DNA from: Acidobacteriota bacterium
Lineage (GTDB): Bacteria; Acidobacteriota; Vicinamibacteria; Vicinamibacterales; 2-12-FULL-66-21
NCBI GenBank assembly: GCA_003222675.1
Contig: QHWT01000050.1
Location: forward strand, 1 to 50,497
Length of the DNA: 50,497 nt
Reading direction: 5' to 3'
Shown: positions 11,361 to 20,334 of the stretch, one piece after another
Layout of the letters: each line of letters opens with the position of its first letter
How positions within the stretch are numbered: position 1 is the stretch's first letter
Translations under genes and position numbers: made by a program
The notes under the pieces: generated by a model
What the model was told of the DNA's origin: nothing
The model's database searches: none
What the model saw: only the letters and a program-made list of their open reading frames with translations

Positions 11361-12425
11361 CTACTCGAAGCGGGTCAGCGTGACGTCGAGGCCGCGCACG
11401 CGGTGGTCCGCGCGATTCCACTGGACCAGGATCGGACTCTGGTACCGACCGTCCGCGACGATCCCTTTGCCATCGCTCTCGCGAATGCGCAGGTTGACGG
11501 ACCGCTTCATCCGCAGGAACCGTCCCGCAGGGACCGCGATCGCCCGCGCGAAGAGACGCTCGAGCATGCCCGCCCGCAGGCCCGTGATGTCGAGGACCTG
11601 GTTCAGCGCGCGCACCATGTCGTACTTCGCATAGTCGAGTGCCTTCTGCGGAATCGATCGCGGGTGCGCCAGCATATGACGTCCCCGCTCGGCCGCGAAG
11701 CGGAACGGGTTCCGCAGCACGTCGGCAAGATCGTGGCGCATCAACAGCGTCTCGTACTCGTTGACCGTGAGTCCGGCCTGCCGCTCGCCGCGCGCGAGCT
11801 CCAGCCGCACGCGCCCGCTCGAGACCCCGTGCTCCTTCACCAGCGCGACGATCTGGTCGTAGATTCCCAGCTTCGGGCTCTTGAGATTGATTGAATCGAT
11901 CGGGTGATCCGACATCGGCACCGCGATCGTCAGCCGCGCCACTTCCTGCTCGCGACGAAAACCGACGATGCTCGTGAGCCGGCGGCGTGGACGCCCGTCG
12001 GTGATCCCGTCGAGATCGACGAAGCACACCGGCTGTTGCGGACGGTTCACGTAGCTGACGCAGGTGCTCAGGCCCGCCGCCATGAACGCCAGGTGCGAGT
12101 CCGCGTTGCGCGGTTCGACAGCGCGTTCCTCTGACGTCAGATCCGCCCGCCGGTGCAGCTGATCGTGTTCGTAGCCGGCGCCTTCGGGAAACATCGCTCG
12201 GAACACTTCCACGTACGGCGCGACGGTTTCCTTCTCGCGCGTCAGCCGCGCCGCGAGGCTCTGCTCGAGATATCCCGCCGTCGTATGAAAGGAGTGATAG
12301 AGGTGGCGCGGATAGCCGTCGAGGAGATCGCCGTGTGTCTGCCGCAGGCGCTCACGAACATCAATGATGTCGAACCGCGCCCGCGGTGTGAGTTCGACTA
12401 TGACCTCGACGGGTGAAACGGGCAT
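11361..12425 (-). CDS. YjbQ-like N-terminal domain with a long uncharacterised C-terminus
   Basis: A 354-residue protein. Residues 1-170 resemble the YjbQ/UPF0047 family (linked to thiamine phosphate synthase side activity): FHTTAGYLEQSLAARL carries the HTTA motif, and NADSHLAFMAAG with FVDLDGITDGRPRRR follows the family order. YjbQ proteins are normally about 140 residues, so the remaining 185 residues (including ALDYAKYDMVRALNQVLDITGL) are an extra domain I do not recognise. ATG 12425 was chosen because longer forms run into the next gene; the Shine-Dalgarno is weak. It stands alone between RAYT repeats and a peptidase. Function: unknown. Confidence 0.65.
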   Translation of the reverse strand: MPVSPVEVIVELTPRARFDIIDVRERLRQTHGDLLDGYPRHLYHSFHTTAGYLEQSLAARLTREKETVAPYVEVFRAMFPEGAGYEHDQLHRRADLTSEERAVEPRNADSHLAFMAAGLSTCVSYVNRPQQPVCFVDLDGITDGRPRRRLTSIVGFRREQEVARLTIAVPMSDHPIDSINLKSPKLGIYDQIVALVKEHGVSSGRVRLELARGERQAGLTVNEYETLLMRHDLADVLRNPFRFAAERGRHMLAHPRSIPQKALDYAKYDMVRALNQVLDITGLRAGMLERLFARAIAVPAGRFLRMKRSVNLRIRESDGKGIVADGRYQSPILVQWNRADHRVRGLDVTLTRFE

Positions 12426-12502
12426 CAATGCTCGGACATCAAGTCTAACGTAATAGTGCTTTGCATTGCAAAGGTAATTGCAACCTCTAGCACGGGACTG
12501 GC

Positions 12503-15500
12503 TTAGCGGCCCGGCGGGGTCGTCGTCGTACGCCGCGGCGGCGTCGCCTTTCCGGCGTCGAGGTCGTTCCAATTCAGGATGGCGTTGAACGCGAGGAAGT
12601 ACGTGCCTTGCGTCTGCCAGCGCCAGAACGGCCGTATCGCAAATGACACGACGTGTCCCTGTCCAAGGGGCACGTCGACGAGTTGCGCGCGGTTCGCCAG
12701 CGCCTGGCCGCCCGCGAGCGTTCCTGAAAGAAGCATGTCGTCCGGATTCGACGGGAACTGCAAGATCACCCGCGGCGCGTCCGTGGATGCCGCTCCGCCC
12801 CCGGATCGGCCGGGTCCGCCGCCAGAGCCCTGCCCGGCGCCGCCCCGTCCTCCGCGACCGCCTCCAGGTGGCGGCTCGATTGTCGCCGCCGATTCAGCAG
12901 GCGGCGCTTGCCCTTCGGGATCGTACGGCGCGATGCGCTGCTCGGCTGCGGTGGCCATCGGCGTCACGTTCATGCCCACGCCGGGGATCGCGTTCTCGGC
13001 GCCGCCGAATCCGCCGCGGCCGACGGCGAACGCGCCGCCGGCGGTCACGCTGATGACCGGATCCTGATTGAAGTAGACGGGGATCTGGTTGCCCTCGAAA
13101 CCGTATGCGAGCGGGCTGCGCTTGTCGGCGAACACGCCGCGCAGGATCGATCCGCGCACGAACAACTGCGACGGGTTCTCGATCGTGACGCCCGTGGTGA
13201 TGTTGTATTGCGGCAGGATCGTCGACGTCGATCCTTCGGTAATCAGCGTGCCGCCCTGCTGCACGAATTTCACGAGCTCGATGAGCCCCTCGTAGCCCAT
13301 GCCGCCACGAATGTCGTCGGACTGATCGTTCCCGCCGAGGCTGGGGAACTCCGCGCTCTTCTTGTAGGGAAGCGGCGTGGTGCCGGTCTTCGGAATGCCG
13401 TTCACCTGCGACTGCGCATTCCCGCCGACGTGCGGAAAGATGATCACGTCGTACTTCGAACGCAGGTTTCCCTCGCGCAGCTTCAGGTCGCCGAAATACG
13501 CATAGGGAACGGCATACGTGTCGAGCGCCGCGCGCACCCACCCTTCATCCTGCGTGCGCGACCAGCTGTGGACGTAGCCGATGCGCGGCACGTCGAGGTC
13601 GTGCGCGCCGACGGCCGGCGCGCTCGCCACAGCCCACGCGGAAAGCCCCAGGTCCTTGATCATCGGTTCGAGCGTCGCGCGATCGGCGCTCGGAATGATG
13701 AACGCGCCCGCCCGGAACCGGTGATCGGCCAGCTCGAAGTCCTCCTCCGCCGCCTGCATCTTCACGTCCGCGTTCCTGAACCGGAACATCATCAGGTTGC
13801 TGTCGGTGGTGTGCTCGACGACGAGCACCGGACCGCTGCCTTCGATGCCGCCGGGCGCCTTCGCGTCGGACGTAAGCAATGCCATGCGTTGATCGAGCGC
13901 GCTCTTCTCGGTGATCGGCCGCATTACCAGGTTGCGCATGTACTGGAACGTCCAGCCGGTATCGTCGTATGGACGCGGGTTCGCGGGCGCGTAGTTCTGT
14001 ACGGAGAAATACATGTCGGCGACGGTCCGGTAAGGCTGGTCGCCGCGGATGATGTAGTCGCCCGCCTTGACGTCGATGCTCCCCGCCTTGAACGCCGCCG
14101 CCGCCTGGTGCACTTCGAGCCCCTGCGCGCGCAGATCGTTGACCGCCTGCGCCGCGTCCGCCTTGCGATACTGCATCGCGGGAATCACCCAGCCGTAGGT
14201 CGGCCCCGTCTTGCCCTTCTCCACCGCGCGCTTGTTCTTGATCCAGTAGTTCTCGAGATAGAGCTCCCTGTTCTTCGCGACATGGCTCAGCGACAGCAGC
14301 GCGGCGGACTCCTGGATATTCGTGTTGTTGCGCGGACCCCATTTAATCGATGGCAGCGGCGGGTTCGGCCGAAACCACTCGCGGCTCGTCGTCGTCGCGG
14401 CCGGCGTTACGGTGTAGGGATCGGGACCGTAGCTCTGGACCTCGTAGAACCGGCCAATCGCATTGTGGCCGTGCGCGATGAAGAACATGTAGTTCGGAAC
14501 CCAGCCGTCATAGAAGCCATAGGTCCACACGCCGGGCACGCCGCGCTTGGTCATCTCCATGACGTCGTTCTGCGCGAGCATCCACCATTCGTCGATCGTG
14601 ATCGGATCGATTGCCTCGTTGTAGGGGCCAGTCCCGGTGGATGAATAGAGGTAGGTCTGCGCCTCGTGCAGATCGTGCAGCACGGTCGGTTTCCACTCGA
14701 TGCTCGCCTTCTCGATGTTGCGGGTGAGCGCGAGGAACTGCCCCATACCGTCGCGATTGTTGTCGTGCTGCACGTACTTGCCCCAGTACATCAGCGGGAG
14801 CCGCGGCGCCCCTTCAGGTTGTTTCTTGTTGAAGTAATAGGTGTCCACTTCCTTCTCGCGTCCGTCCACTTCCACGACGGGCGTGATCAGCGTGATGACG
14901 TTGTTGCGGATGTTCTGAATGAACGGCGTCTCTTCGACAGCCAGCCGATAGGCGAGCTCCATCAGCATTTCCGGTCCGCCCGTCTCCGGCGAGTGCATGC
15001 CGCTCGTGAACCAGTAGATCGGCTTCGCGGTCTTGATCAGCTGCTGAGCCTGCGCGTCGGTTGTCTTCCGCGGATCGGTCAGCTGCGCGAGCATCGACTT
15101 GTACTTGTCAATCGTCTTGATCGTCGCTTCGTCCGCGACGGCGAGGAGCACCATGTCGCGCCCCTCTTCGGTCTTCCCGATTCTCCACATCGCGATGCGA
15201 TCCGATGCCTTGTCGATCGCCTCGAAGTACCGATGGATGTCCGCCGCGTGCGTCAGCTCGCCAGGCGTGCCCGGCATATGGCCGAGAAATTTGAGCGGCG
15301 TCGGCACCGTTTCAGACGCGGGCAGGTGGTCGACCAGCTCAGTGGTGATCCGCGGATCCTGGAGGTACTCCTTTATCTTCGCGGTGTATTCAGCGTCGAG
15401 CTTCTGCCTTGGGGCGGCCTGCCGTGCTTGCGCGGCGGGACGGCTCGCCGCCGTCGTTGCAAGGATGAGCGCCAGAATGTGACCCGCAAAGAATCTGGAC

Positions 15501-15508
15501 CGGTACAT
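12503..15508 (-). CDS. Secreted M14-family zinc carboxypeptidase, large form
   Basis: About 1001 residues with a signal peptide (ILALILATTAASRPAAQ). The N-terminal third is an M14 peptidase domain: SGMHSPETGGPEM gives zinc ligands His172 and Glu175, and LHDLHEAQ gives the third His (around 281). The remaining 600 residues contain a region like the glutamine-amidotransferase-type domain often found C-terminal in these enzymes (KYDVIIFPHVGG, then FVQQGGTLITEGS), and a Gly/Arg-rich low-complexity stretch near residues 905-935. The likely role is hydrolysis of peptides outside the cytoplasm. ATG 15508 has GAGGAGCG eight bases upstream. It is divergent from the YihY gene. Confidence 0.85.
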   Translation of the reverse strand: MYRSRFFAGHILALILATTAASRPAAQARQAAPRQKLDAEYTAKIKEYLQDPRITTELVDHLPASETVPTPLKFLGHMPGTPGELTHAADIHRYFEAIDKASDRIAMWRIGKTEEGRDMVLLAVADEATIKTIDKYKSMLAQLTDPRKTTDAQAQQLIKTAKPIYWFTSGMHSPETGGPEMLMELAYRLAVEETPFIQNIRNNVITLITPVVEVDGREKEVDTYYFNKKQPEGAPRLPLMYWGKYVQHDNNRDGMGQFLALTRNIEKASIEWKPTVLHDLHEAQTYLYSSTGTGPYNEAIDPITIDEWWMLAQNDVMEMTKRGVPGVWTYGFYDGWVPNYMFFIAHGHNAIGRFYEVQSYGPDPYTVTPAATTTSREWFRPNPPLPSIKWGPRNNTNIQESAALLSLSHVAKNRELYLENYWIKNKRAVEKGKTGPTYGWVIPAMQYRKADAAQAVNDLRAQGLEVHQAAAAFKAGSIDVKAGDYIIRGDQPYRTVADMYFSVQNYAPANPRPYDDTGWTFQYMRNLVMRPITEKSALDQRMALLTSDAKAPGGIEGSGPVLVVEHTTDSNLMMFRFRNADVKMQAAEEDFELADHRFRAGAFIIPSADRATLEPMIKDLGLSAWAVASAPAVGAHDLDVPRIGYVHSWSRTQDEGWVRAALDTYAVPYAYFGDLKLREGNLRSKYDVIIFPHVGGNAQSQVNGIPKTGTTPLPYKKSAEFPSLGGNDQSDDIRGGMGYEGLIELVKFVQQGGTLITEGSTSTILPQYNITTGVTIENPSQLFVRGSILRGVFADKRSPLAYGFEGNQIPVYFNQDPVISVTAGGAFAVGRGGFGGAENAIPGVGMNVTPMATAAEQRIAPYDPEGQAPPAESAATIEPPPGGGRGGRGGAGQGSGGGPGRSGGGAASTDAPRVILQFPSNPDDMLLSGTLAGGQALANRAQLVDVPLGQGHVVSFAIRPFWRWQTQGTYFLAFNAILNWNDLDAGKATPPRRTTTTPPGR

Positions 15509-15580
15509 GGATCGCTCCTCGGAACGAACGGGCAAAACGGCGTCTTATATCACGAACTCAGTCAGTTAAGCGGCGTCACC

Positions 15581-16735
15581 ATGGATGAGCCCTCGCGATC
15601 GGCCAGGAGTTTGCTATCGATCCGCGGCATGTTGGCACGCTTGCGAGTCCCGCTCGGCTGGACAGACCTGCTCAAACGCACGGGGAATGAAGCCGTCGAA
15701 GACGACATCCTGAACCTCGCCGCGCAGCAGGCCTACTACTTCTTCTTCGCGCTGTTCCCTGCGCTGCTGTTCGTGATCGCGATTGCCAGCTTCTTCCCGC
15801 TGCAGTCGCTGATCGACGACGTCGTCCAGATGCTCGGGCGGATCGCGCCGAAGGCGGTGATCGACATTGTCACGGAGCAGATGTCCTCACTCGCCAAGCA
15901 AAACAGCGGAGGACTGCTCACGTTCGCGTTCCTCGTGACGGTCTGGAGCAGCTCGGGCGCGATGGTGTCGATCATCACGACGCTCAATGCCGCATACGAC
16001 ATCACGGAATCGCGGCCCTGGTGGAAGACCCGCGTCATCGCGGTTGGCCTTACCATCGGCATCGCCTTCTTCATCATCGCGTCGATGTTCCTCGTGCTTG
16101 CGGGGCCCACGGTCGCCGAGCACCTCGCTAACACGCTGTACCTCGGCGCAGCCTTCAAGTGGACGTGGTGGGTTTTGCAGTGGCCGATCGTGTTCGCGTT
16201 TGTCGTCACCGGGATTGGCGTCGTGTACTACTTCGCGCCCGACGCGCAACAGGAATGGGTGTGGATTACGCCGGGTTCGGTGCTTGCCGCCGTTCTCTGG
16301 CTCATCGTCTCACTGGGGCTGAAGCTGTACTACACGCTTGTACCAAACGCGAACGCCACCTACGGAACGATCGGTGGCGTGATGGTGCTGATGCTGTGGT
16401 TCTACTGTTCCGGCATCGCCCTGTTGATGGGGGCGGAGCTCAACGCCGAGATCGAACACGCGTCACCCTATGGAAAAGATCCGGGCGAACGCGTGCCTGG
16501 AGAGAAGAAGGCCATCGGCCCGCTTGCGCAGCGCATCTACGAGGAGAAGCGCGCGAAGGGAGAGATCCCGATCAAGCCAATGCCCGAGACCGTCAACTGC
16601 GACATCGACCGCCCGGCATCGGTCGAGCACCCGGAAGCCACGCCGAGCGAGCTGCTGATCGGCACGATCGCGCTCATCCCGACGGCGGTCGTGGTGGCGA
16701 AGAAGATTCGCGAGGAGATGAAGAAGAGCGCGTAA
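15581..16735 (+). CDS. YihY/BrkB family inner-membrane protein
   Basis: A 384-residue protein with about six membrane spans in residues 45-300. Family-typical segments include AAQQAYYFFFALFPALLF, WSSSGAMVSIITTLNAAY, GSVLAAVLWLIVSL, NATYGTIGGVMVLMLWFY and GAELNAEIEH. Long ago the family was linked to ribonuclease BN, but that link was dropped; its role is not settled. A charged cytoplasmic tail follows, with one late hydrophobic stretch (LLIGTIALIPTAVVVAKK). ATG 15581 is taken because the frame further upstream is antisense to the peptidase gene. Confidence 0.87.
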   Translation: MDEPSRSARSLLSIRGMLARLRVPLGWTDLLKRTGNEAVEDDILNLAAQQAYYFFFALFPALLFVIAIASFFPLQSLIDDVVQMLGRIAPKAVIDIVTEQMSSLAKQNSGGLLTFAFLVTVWSSSGAMVSIITTLNAAYDITESRPWWKTRVIAVGLTIGIAFFIIASMFLVLAGPTVAEHLANTLYLGAAFKWTWWVLQWPIVFAFVVTGIGVVYYFAPDAQQEWVWITPGSVLAAVLWLIVSLGLKLYYTLVPNANATYGTIGGVMVLMLWFYCSGIALLMGAELNAEIEHASPYGKDPGERVPGEKKAIGPLAQRIYEEKRAKGEIPIKPMPETVNCDIDRPASVEHPEATPSELLIGTIALIPTAVVVAKKIREEMKKSA

Positions 16736-16741
16736 TCATCG

Positions 16742-16855
16742 GGGCGCGGGATGCGCGATCCGGGGTGCGAAATCCCGAATCCAGAGTGCGAAATCCCAAA
16801 TCCGGCGTGTGTCAGATCTCGCGTTCCGCGGCCCCGCGCCCCGCATCCCGCGCCC
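16742..16855. repeat. Intergenic repeat block bounded by 13-bp inverted repeats
   Basis: GGGCGCGGGATGC (16742-16754) and its exact complement (16843-16855) enclose about 90 bp that includes heptamer-like words (AAATCCC, GAATCCA, AAATCCC, AAATCCG). It sits between two convergent genes and could fold as a two-way terminator. No gene is visible in it. Confidence 0.7.
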
Positions 16856-16862
16856 GGTAGAC

Positions 16863-17528
16863 TTATCGGCAGAGTATCTGCGGCGGCGGTTCCCACGATC
16901 CGGGACGCAGCTTGCCGCCAAATCCCCAGAACACCGGCTGTGCGTTGATGCAATTACTGGGGAGTGGCACGTTCGCTCGTACCGCTCCGCCGTCGCCGGT
17001 CGGCACGATGACGTTCCGAGTCACACGGTTGGAACGGAATCCCGAATCGCCGAGGAACACTCCCGGTGGGACACCTACACCGAACCCCCCCGAAACGCCG
17101 AAGCCTGCCGTTCCCACGCCGAACCCGGCGGTCGGAAAGTACGGGGCCACGGGCACCATCACGGGCGCCTGCGCAGGCGTCGAATCGTGGTGGTCGATGA
17201 CGATGATGCGCGGTTCAGGCTCTGCCTGCGCTTGCGGTGCGACAGCCGGCTGCGGTGGTGGCGCGGATTCGACCGGAGCCGCTACCGGGGTGCGGCCGCT
17301 GCGAATCAACGCGAGCATGACGCGATCGCTGACGCCCCCGTCTTTCAGCGCCTTCATCGTCGCGGCGTCGAGCGTGAAGACGTTCCGGTCCACCTCAATC
17401 AGCGCGAGAAGCACCTCTTCGCTCAGCCCCGCCCTCGACAGTTCAATCACGTCGCGAACGGTGATCGCGTCGGCGCGCCCCACGGAGAGTGGGACAACGA
17501 ACACGAAGGCGAGAAACACACGCCGCAT
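16863..17528 (-). CDS. Secreted protein of unknown function, Gly/Pro-rich
   Basis: A 221-residue protein with a signal peptide (MRRVFLAFVFVVPLSVGRADA). Residues 24-77 hold two helical units, DVIELSRAGLSEEVLLALIE and ATMKALKDGGVSDRVMLALI. I believe these recur in acidobacterial exported proteins of unknown role. Then comes a Pro/Ala linker, a Gly-rich section (FGVGTAGFGVSGGFGVGV) and a Cys-containing end. ATG 17528 has GGAGG six bases upstream. It is divergent from the glycine-zipper protein gene. I cannot assign a function. Confidence 0.75.
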   Translation of the reverse strand: MRRVFLAFVFVVPLSVGRADAITVRDVIELSRAGLSEEVLLALIEVDRNVFTLDAATMKALKDGGVSDRVMLALIRSGRTPVAAPVESAPPPQPAVAPQAQAEPEPRIIVIDHHDSTPAQAPVMVPVAPYFPTAGFGVGTAGFGVSGGFGVGVPPGVFLGDSGFRSNRVTRNVIVPTGDGGAVRANVPLPSNCINAQPVFWGFGGKLRPGSWEPPPQILCR

Positions 17529-17702
17529 GGAGGACCTCCGATACGCCTCAATAATAGTGCAACGAAAGTGCCTTCGGTTGGCCCGCCGAATTCGGGCTTG
17601 TTACGAGGCGCGTCAGCCGAGGTGGTCCATTCGCGAGGACAGCAGTGTCCCCCGCCCGGAGCGGCCCAGTGGCCGAACAGCCTAGAATTGCGGGGTGGCC
17701 GA

Positions 17703-17718
17703 GGGCACATCCCTTGCT
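17703..17718 (+). promoter_or_regulatory. Sigma-54-type (-24/-12) promoter
   Basis: GGGCACATCCCTTGCT fits the sigma-54 consensus (GG, ten bases, GC; TTGCT at -12). It would start RNA near 17729, leaving a 19-base leader that contains the ribosome site AGGGAG before ATG 17748. A nearly identical site stands at 20278-20293. Confidence 0.68.
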
Positions 17719-17747
17719 CAACCGGCCTGCACAGGGAGTTTTCATCA

Positions 17748-18785
17748 ATGTTCTCTAAACCGCTGGCGTTCGCCCTCCTGGCCGTAGCATGTCTCACGGC
17801 CGCGGCAGGCGGAGCGTACGTCGCCACTCGTCATAACAGCGCGGATGTCGCCGCCGTTCGGCCCGCGGCGACTGCCCCAGCGGCACCGTCGCCGGCCCAA
17901 GCCGCAGCCGCTGGTCCCGTAGCGGAGACTGAAGCAGCCGTGAGCCCGACGACACCGGATCCTGCGCCCGCCGTCAAGGCCGAGAAGGAGGATCCGCCGG
18001 CCGGCGCCCGACGGCCTGCATCGGCAGCCGAACAATCCGCGCCGACCGGCGCGCGGTCACCGCACGCTTCGGCGCCTCGAACGGTCCCCCTGCGCGAGCG
18101 GGCATCGGCGCCACAACCGACTCAGACGCCGTCGCCAGCCGCGCCTCCGATCGTCGCGCCGCCTGCACCTGTCGCCACGAACGTGGCGGACCCAAAACCG
18201 GATCCGCCGAAACCAGTGGACCCTCAACCGGAACCGCCGCGTCAGCCGCAGTTCGAGGAGCTCGTGTTGCCCGCCTCGTCCGTGATCGGATTGCAGGTTG
18301 AGACGGCGTTGTCGTCAGAGCGCGCGCGGCTGGAAGATCGCGTCGACGCACGTGTCACGCGCGATGTCCTCGTCAACGGCCGCGTCGCAATCCCGGCGGG
18401 ATCGCGCGTGTTCGGGTCGGTCACGCTGGTCGATCGTGGCGGGAAGGTCAAAGGAACGGCGCGTCTCGGAATTCGCTTCCACACGCTGGTCCTGGCGGAC
18501 GGCAGCGAAGTCGCCCTGAATACCGAGCCGTTCTACCGCGAAGGCGAGTCGCCGACCGGCGACAGCGCGAAGAAGATCGGCGGCGCGACGGCGGTCGGCG
18601 CGATCCTCGGCGGAATCCTCGGGGGCGGCAAGGGCGCGGTCATTGGAGGAGCGACCGGCGCGGCCGGCGGCACCGCAGCCGCGATGGCCGGCGATCGCAA
18701 CGCCGCGGTCGTCGCGCCCGGATCGATCGTCACCGTGCACCTCTCGTCTCCCGCGACGATCCAGGTCGAGAAGAGAGAGTCATGA
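17748..18785 (+). CDS. Envelope protein with Pro/Ala linker and glycine-zipper C-terminus
   Basis: A 345-residue protein. It has an N-terminal membrane or signal segment (LAFALLAVACLTAAAGGAYVA), an Ala/Pro-rich extended linker (residues 30-165), and a C-terminal domain from LVLPASSVIGLQVETALS. That domain resembles the beta-barrel part of VirB10/TrbI-like proteins: VAIPAGSRVFGSV, then RLGIRFHTLVLADG. It ends with a glycine-zipper hairpin, AILGGILGGGKGAVIGGATG. No conjugation genes are nearby, so it is probably a stand-alone envelope protein. ATG 17748 has AGGGAG upstream and lies just behind the sigma-54-type promoter, so expression is probably activator-dependent. Confidence 0.72.
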   Translation: MFSKPLAFALLAVACLTAAAGGAYVATRHNSADVAAVRPAATAPAAPSPAQAAAAGPVAETEAAVSPTTPDPAPAVKAEKEDPPAGARRPASAAEQSAPTGARSPHASAPRTVPLRERASAPQPTQTPSPAAPPIVAPPAPVATNVADPKPDPPKPVDPQPEPPRQPQFEELVLPASSVIGLQVETALSSERARLEDRVDARVTRDVLVNGRVAIPAGSRVFGSVTLVDRGGKVKGTARLGIRFHTLVLADGSEVALNTEPFYREGESPTGDSAKKIGGATAVGAILGGILGGGKGAVIGGATGAAGGTAAAMAGDRNAAVVAPGSIVTVHLSSPATIQVEKRES

Positions 18786-18790
18786 ACACG

Positions 18791-18868
18791 ATTTGGTAAT
18801 TTGGTGATTTGGTAATTTGGCGCTCGATCGATAATCACCAAATCGATAAATCACCAGATCGTCAAATC
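18791..18868. repeat. Octamer repeat and its inverted half, forming a hairpin
   Basis: ATTTGGTA/ATTTGGTG words are repeated about four times (18791-18820). The reverse-complement words (AATCACCAAATC, AAATCACCAGATC) follow at 18832-18868. ATTTGGTGATT and AATCACCAAAT pair perfectly. It is AT-rich against a GC-rich background. The only available start codon of the decarboxylase gene lies inside it. Confidence 0.85.
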
Positions 18869-20254
18869 GGTTCGTTCAGACACGAAGCTCACCGGCTCGC
18901 CGACTGGATCGCGGACTATCTCGAACATCCCGAGCGCTTTCCCGTGCTCTCGCGCGTGCGCCCGGGCGAGGTTCGCGACCACCTCCCGCAGTCGGCGCCC
19001 GAGCGCGGCGAGTCCTACGAGACAATCTTCGCGGACTTCGAACGCGTCATTCTTCCGGGCATCACGCACTGGAACCACCCGGGCTTCTTTGCGTACTTCG
19101 CGATCAGCGGCAGCGAGCCGGGAGTGCTCGCGGAATTCCTCTCGGCTGCGTTGAACGTGCAGGCGATGTTGTGGCGGACGTCTCCTGCCGCCACGGAGCT
19201 CGAAGACGTCACGCTGTCGTGGCTGCGACAGCTCCTGGGGCTCCCCGACGCATTCGAAGGCGTGATCTACGACACGGCATCGGTGTCGACACTGCACGCG
19301 CTTGCTGCGGCACGTGAGATCGCGGTGCCGGAGGTTCGCGGCGCAGGTCTCGCGGGGCTGCCGCGCCTGCGCGTCTATTGCTCCGAGCACGCGCATTCGT
19401 CGGTTGACAAGGCAGTGATTCTCCTCGGCCTTGGCCACGACGGGCTCCGCAGGATTCCGGCCGACCGGGATTTCGCGATGCGGCCAGACGCCCTCGAGGA
19501 TGCCATCGCCGCGGACCGCGCGGCGGGGATGCTGCCCATCGCGGTGGTCGCAACCATCGGCACCACGTCGAGCACCAGCGTGGATCCGGTCGACGCGATC
19601 GCGCCGATCTCGGCGGCGGAGCAGCTCTGGCTCCACGTCGACGCCGCGTATGCCGGGGTCGCCGCAATGGTTCCCGGCTGCGAGTGGATATTGCGCGGCG
19701 CCGATCGCGCCGATTCGATCGTCGTCAATCCGCACAAGTGGCTGTTCACACCGTTCGATCTGAGCGTGCTCTATTGCCGGCGGATGGAGGCGATCCGCCA
19801 GGCGTTCTCGTTGACGCCCGAGTATCTGCGCACGAGCGAGGGCGAAGCCGGCGTCAGGAATCTGATGGATACGGGCATTCAACTGGGCCGCCGGTTTCGC
19901 GCGCTGAAGCTCTGGATGGTGCTCCGGCATTTCGGCGCGGAAGGCTTGCGCGCGCGCCTGACGGAACACATGCGCCTCGCGCGCGTGCTCGCGGGCTGGA
20001 TCGATGAGAGCGATCGATTCGAGCGCGTCGCACCGGTGCCCCTCAGCGTCGTCTGCTTCCGCCTGCGTGGCGATGCGAGCGACGAGGAGCACCAGCGCAT
20101 CCTCGATCGCGTCAACGCGTCTGGCGAGGTGTTTCTCTCGCACACGAAGCTCGATGGGCGCTTCGTGCTGCGCGTTGCGATTGGCAACCTGCACACAACG
20201 GAAGAGCACGTCGCGCGCGCCTGGGCTCTGCTGAACGACGCGGCCCGGGTCTGA
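18809..20254 (+). CDS. PLP-dependent aromatic amino acid decarboxylase-like protein
   Basis: A 481-residue group II decarboxylase (DOPA/tryptophan/tyrosine decarboxylase type). HEAHRLADWIADYLEHPERF is the normal N-terminus. ITHWNHPGFFAYFA, the cofactor regions (EHAHSSVDKA, LHVDAAYAG) and NPHKWLFTPFD with the PLP lysine all match. It converts an aromatic L-amino acid to an amine in the cytoplasm; the substrate is uncertain. The start is odd: the first 22 residues come from octamer repeat DNA and TTG 18809 is the only in-frame start before the conserved domain. The repeat may have replaced the native start. Confidence 0.87.
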   Translation: MVIWRSIDNHQIDKSPDRQIGSFRHEAHRLADWIADYLEHPERFPVLSRVRPGEVRDHLPQSAPERGESYETIFADFERVILPGITHWNHPGFFAYFAISGSEPGVLAEFLSAALNVQAMLWRTSPAATELEDVTLSWLRQLLGLPDAFEGVIYDTASVSTLHALAAAREIAVPEVRGAGLAGLPRLRVYCSEHAHSSVDKAVILLGLGHDGLRRIPADRDFAMRPDALEDAIAADRAAGMLPIAVVATIGTTSSTSVDPVDAIAPISAAEQLWLHVDAAYAGVAAMVPGCEWILRGADRADSIVVNPHKWLFTPFDLSVLYCRRMEAIRQAFSLTPEYLRTSEGEAGVRNLMDTGIQLGRRFRALKLWMVLRHFGAEGLRARLTEHMRLARVLAGWIDESDRFERVAPVPLSVVCFRLRGDASDEEHQRILDRVNASGEVFLSHTKLDGRFVLRVAIGNLHTTEEHVARAWALLNDAARV

Positions 20255-20277
20255 CCGCGACCTCGGCTTCGAGCCGA

Positions 20278-20293
20278 GGGCACATCGCTTGCA
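20278..20293 (+). promoter_or_regulatory. Sigma-54-type (-24/-12) promoter
   Basis: GGGCACATCGCTTGCA matches GG-N10-GC with TTGCA at -12. RNA would start near 20304. That places GAGGAG inside the leader and supports ATG 20335 over ATG 20317. The flanking CCGAG before the box is shared with the site at 17703. Confidence 0.68.
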
Positions 20294-20334
20294 CTCTTGC
20301 CGCACGGGCATTTTGAATGAGGAGTGCTAGTCAC

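Noticed and set aside
12908-14644. Plus-strand frame of 578 codons opposite the M14 peptidase
   Set aside because: Low-complexity Arg/His/Val composition and no recognisable domain; a shadow of the real minus-strand gene.
14666-15580. Long N-terminal extension of the YihY protein
   Set aside because: This part is antisense to the peptidase and reads as Arg/Val-rich nonsense; the family N-terminus begins after ATG 15581.
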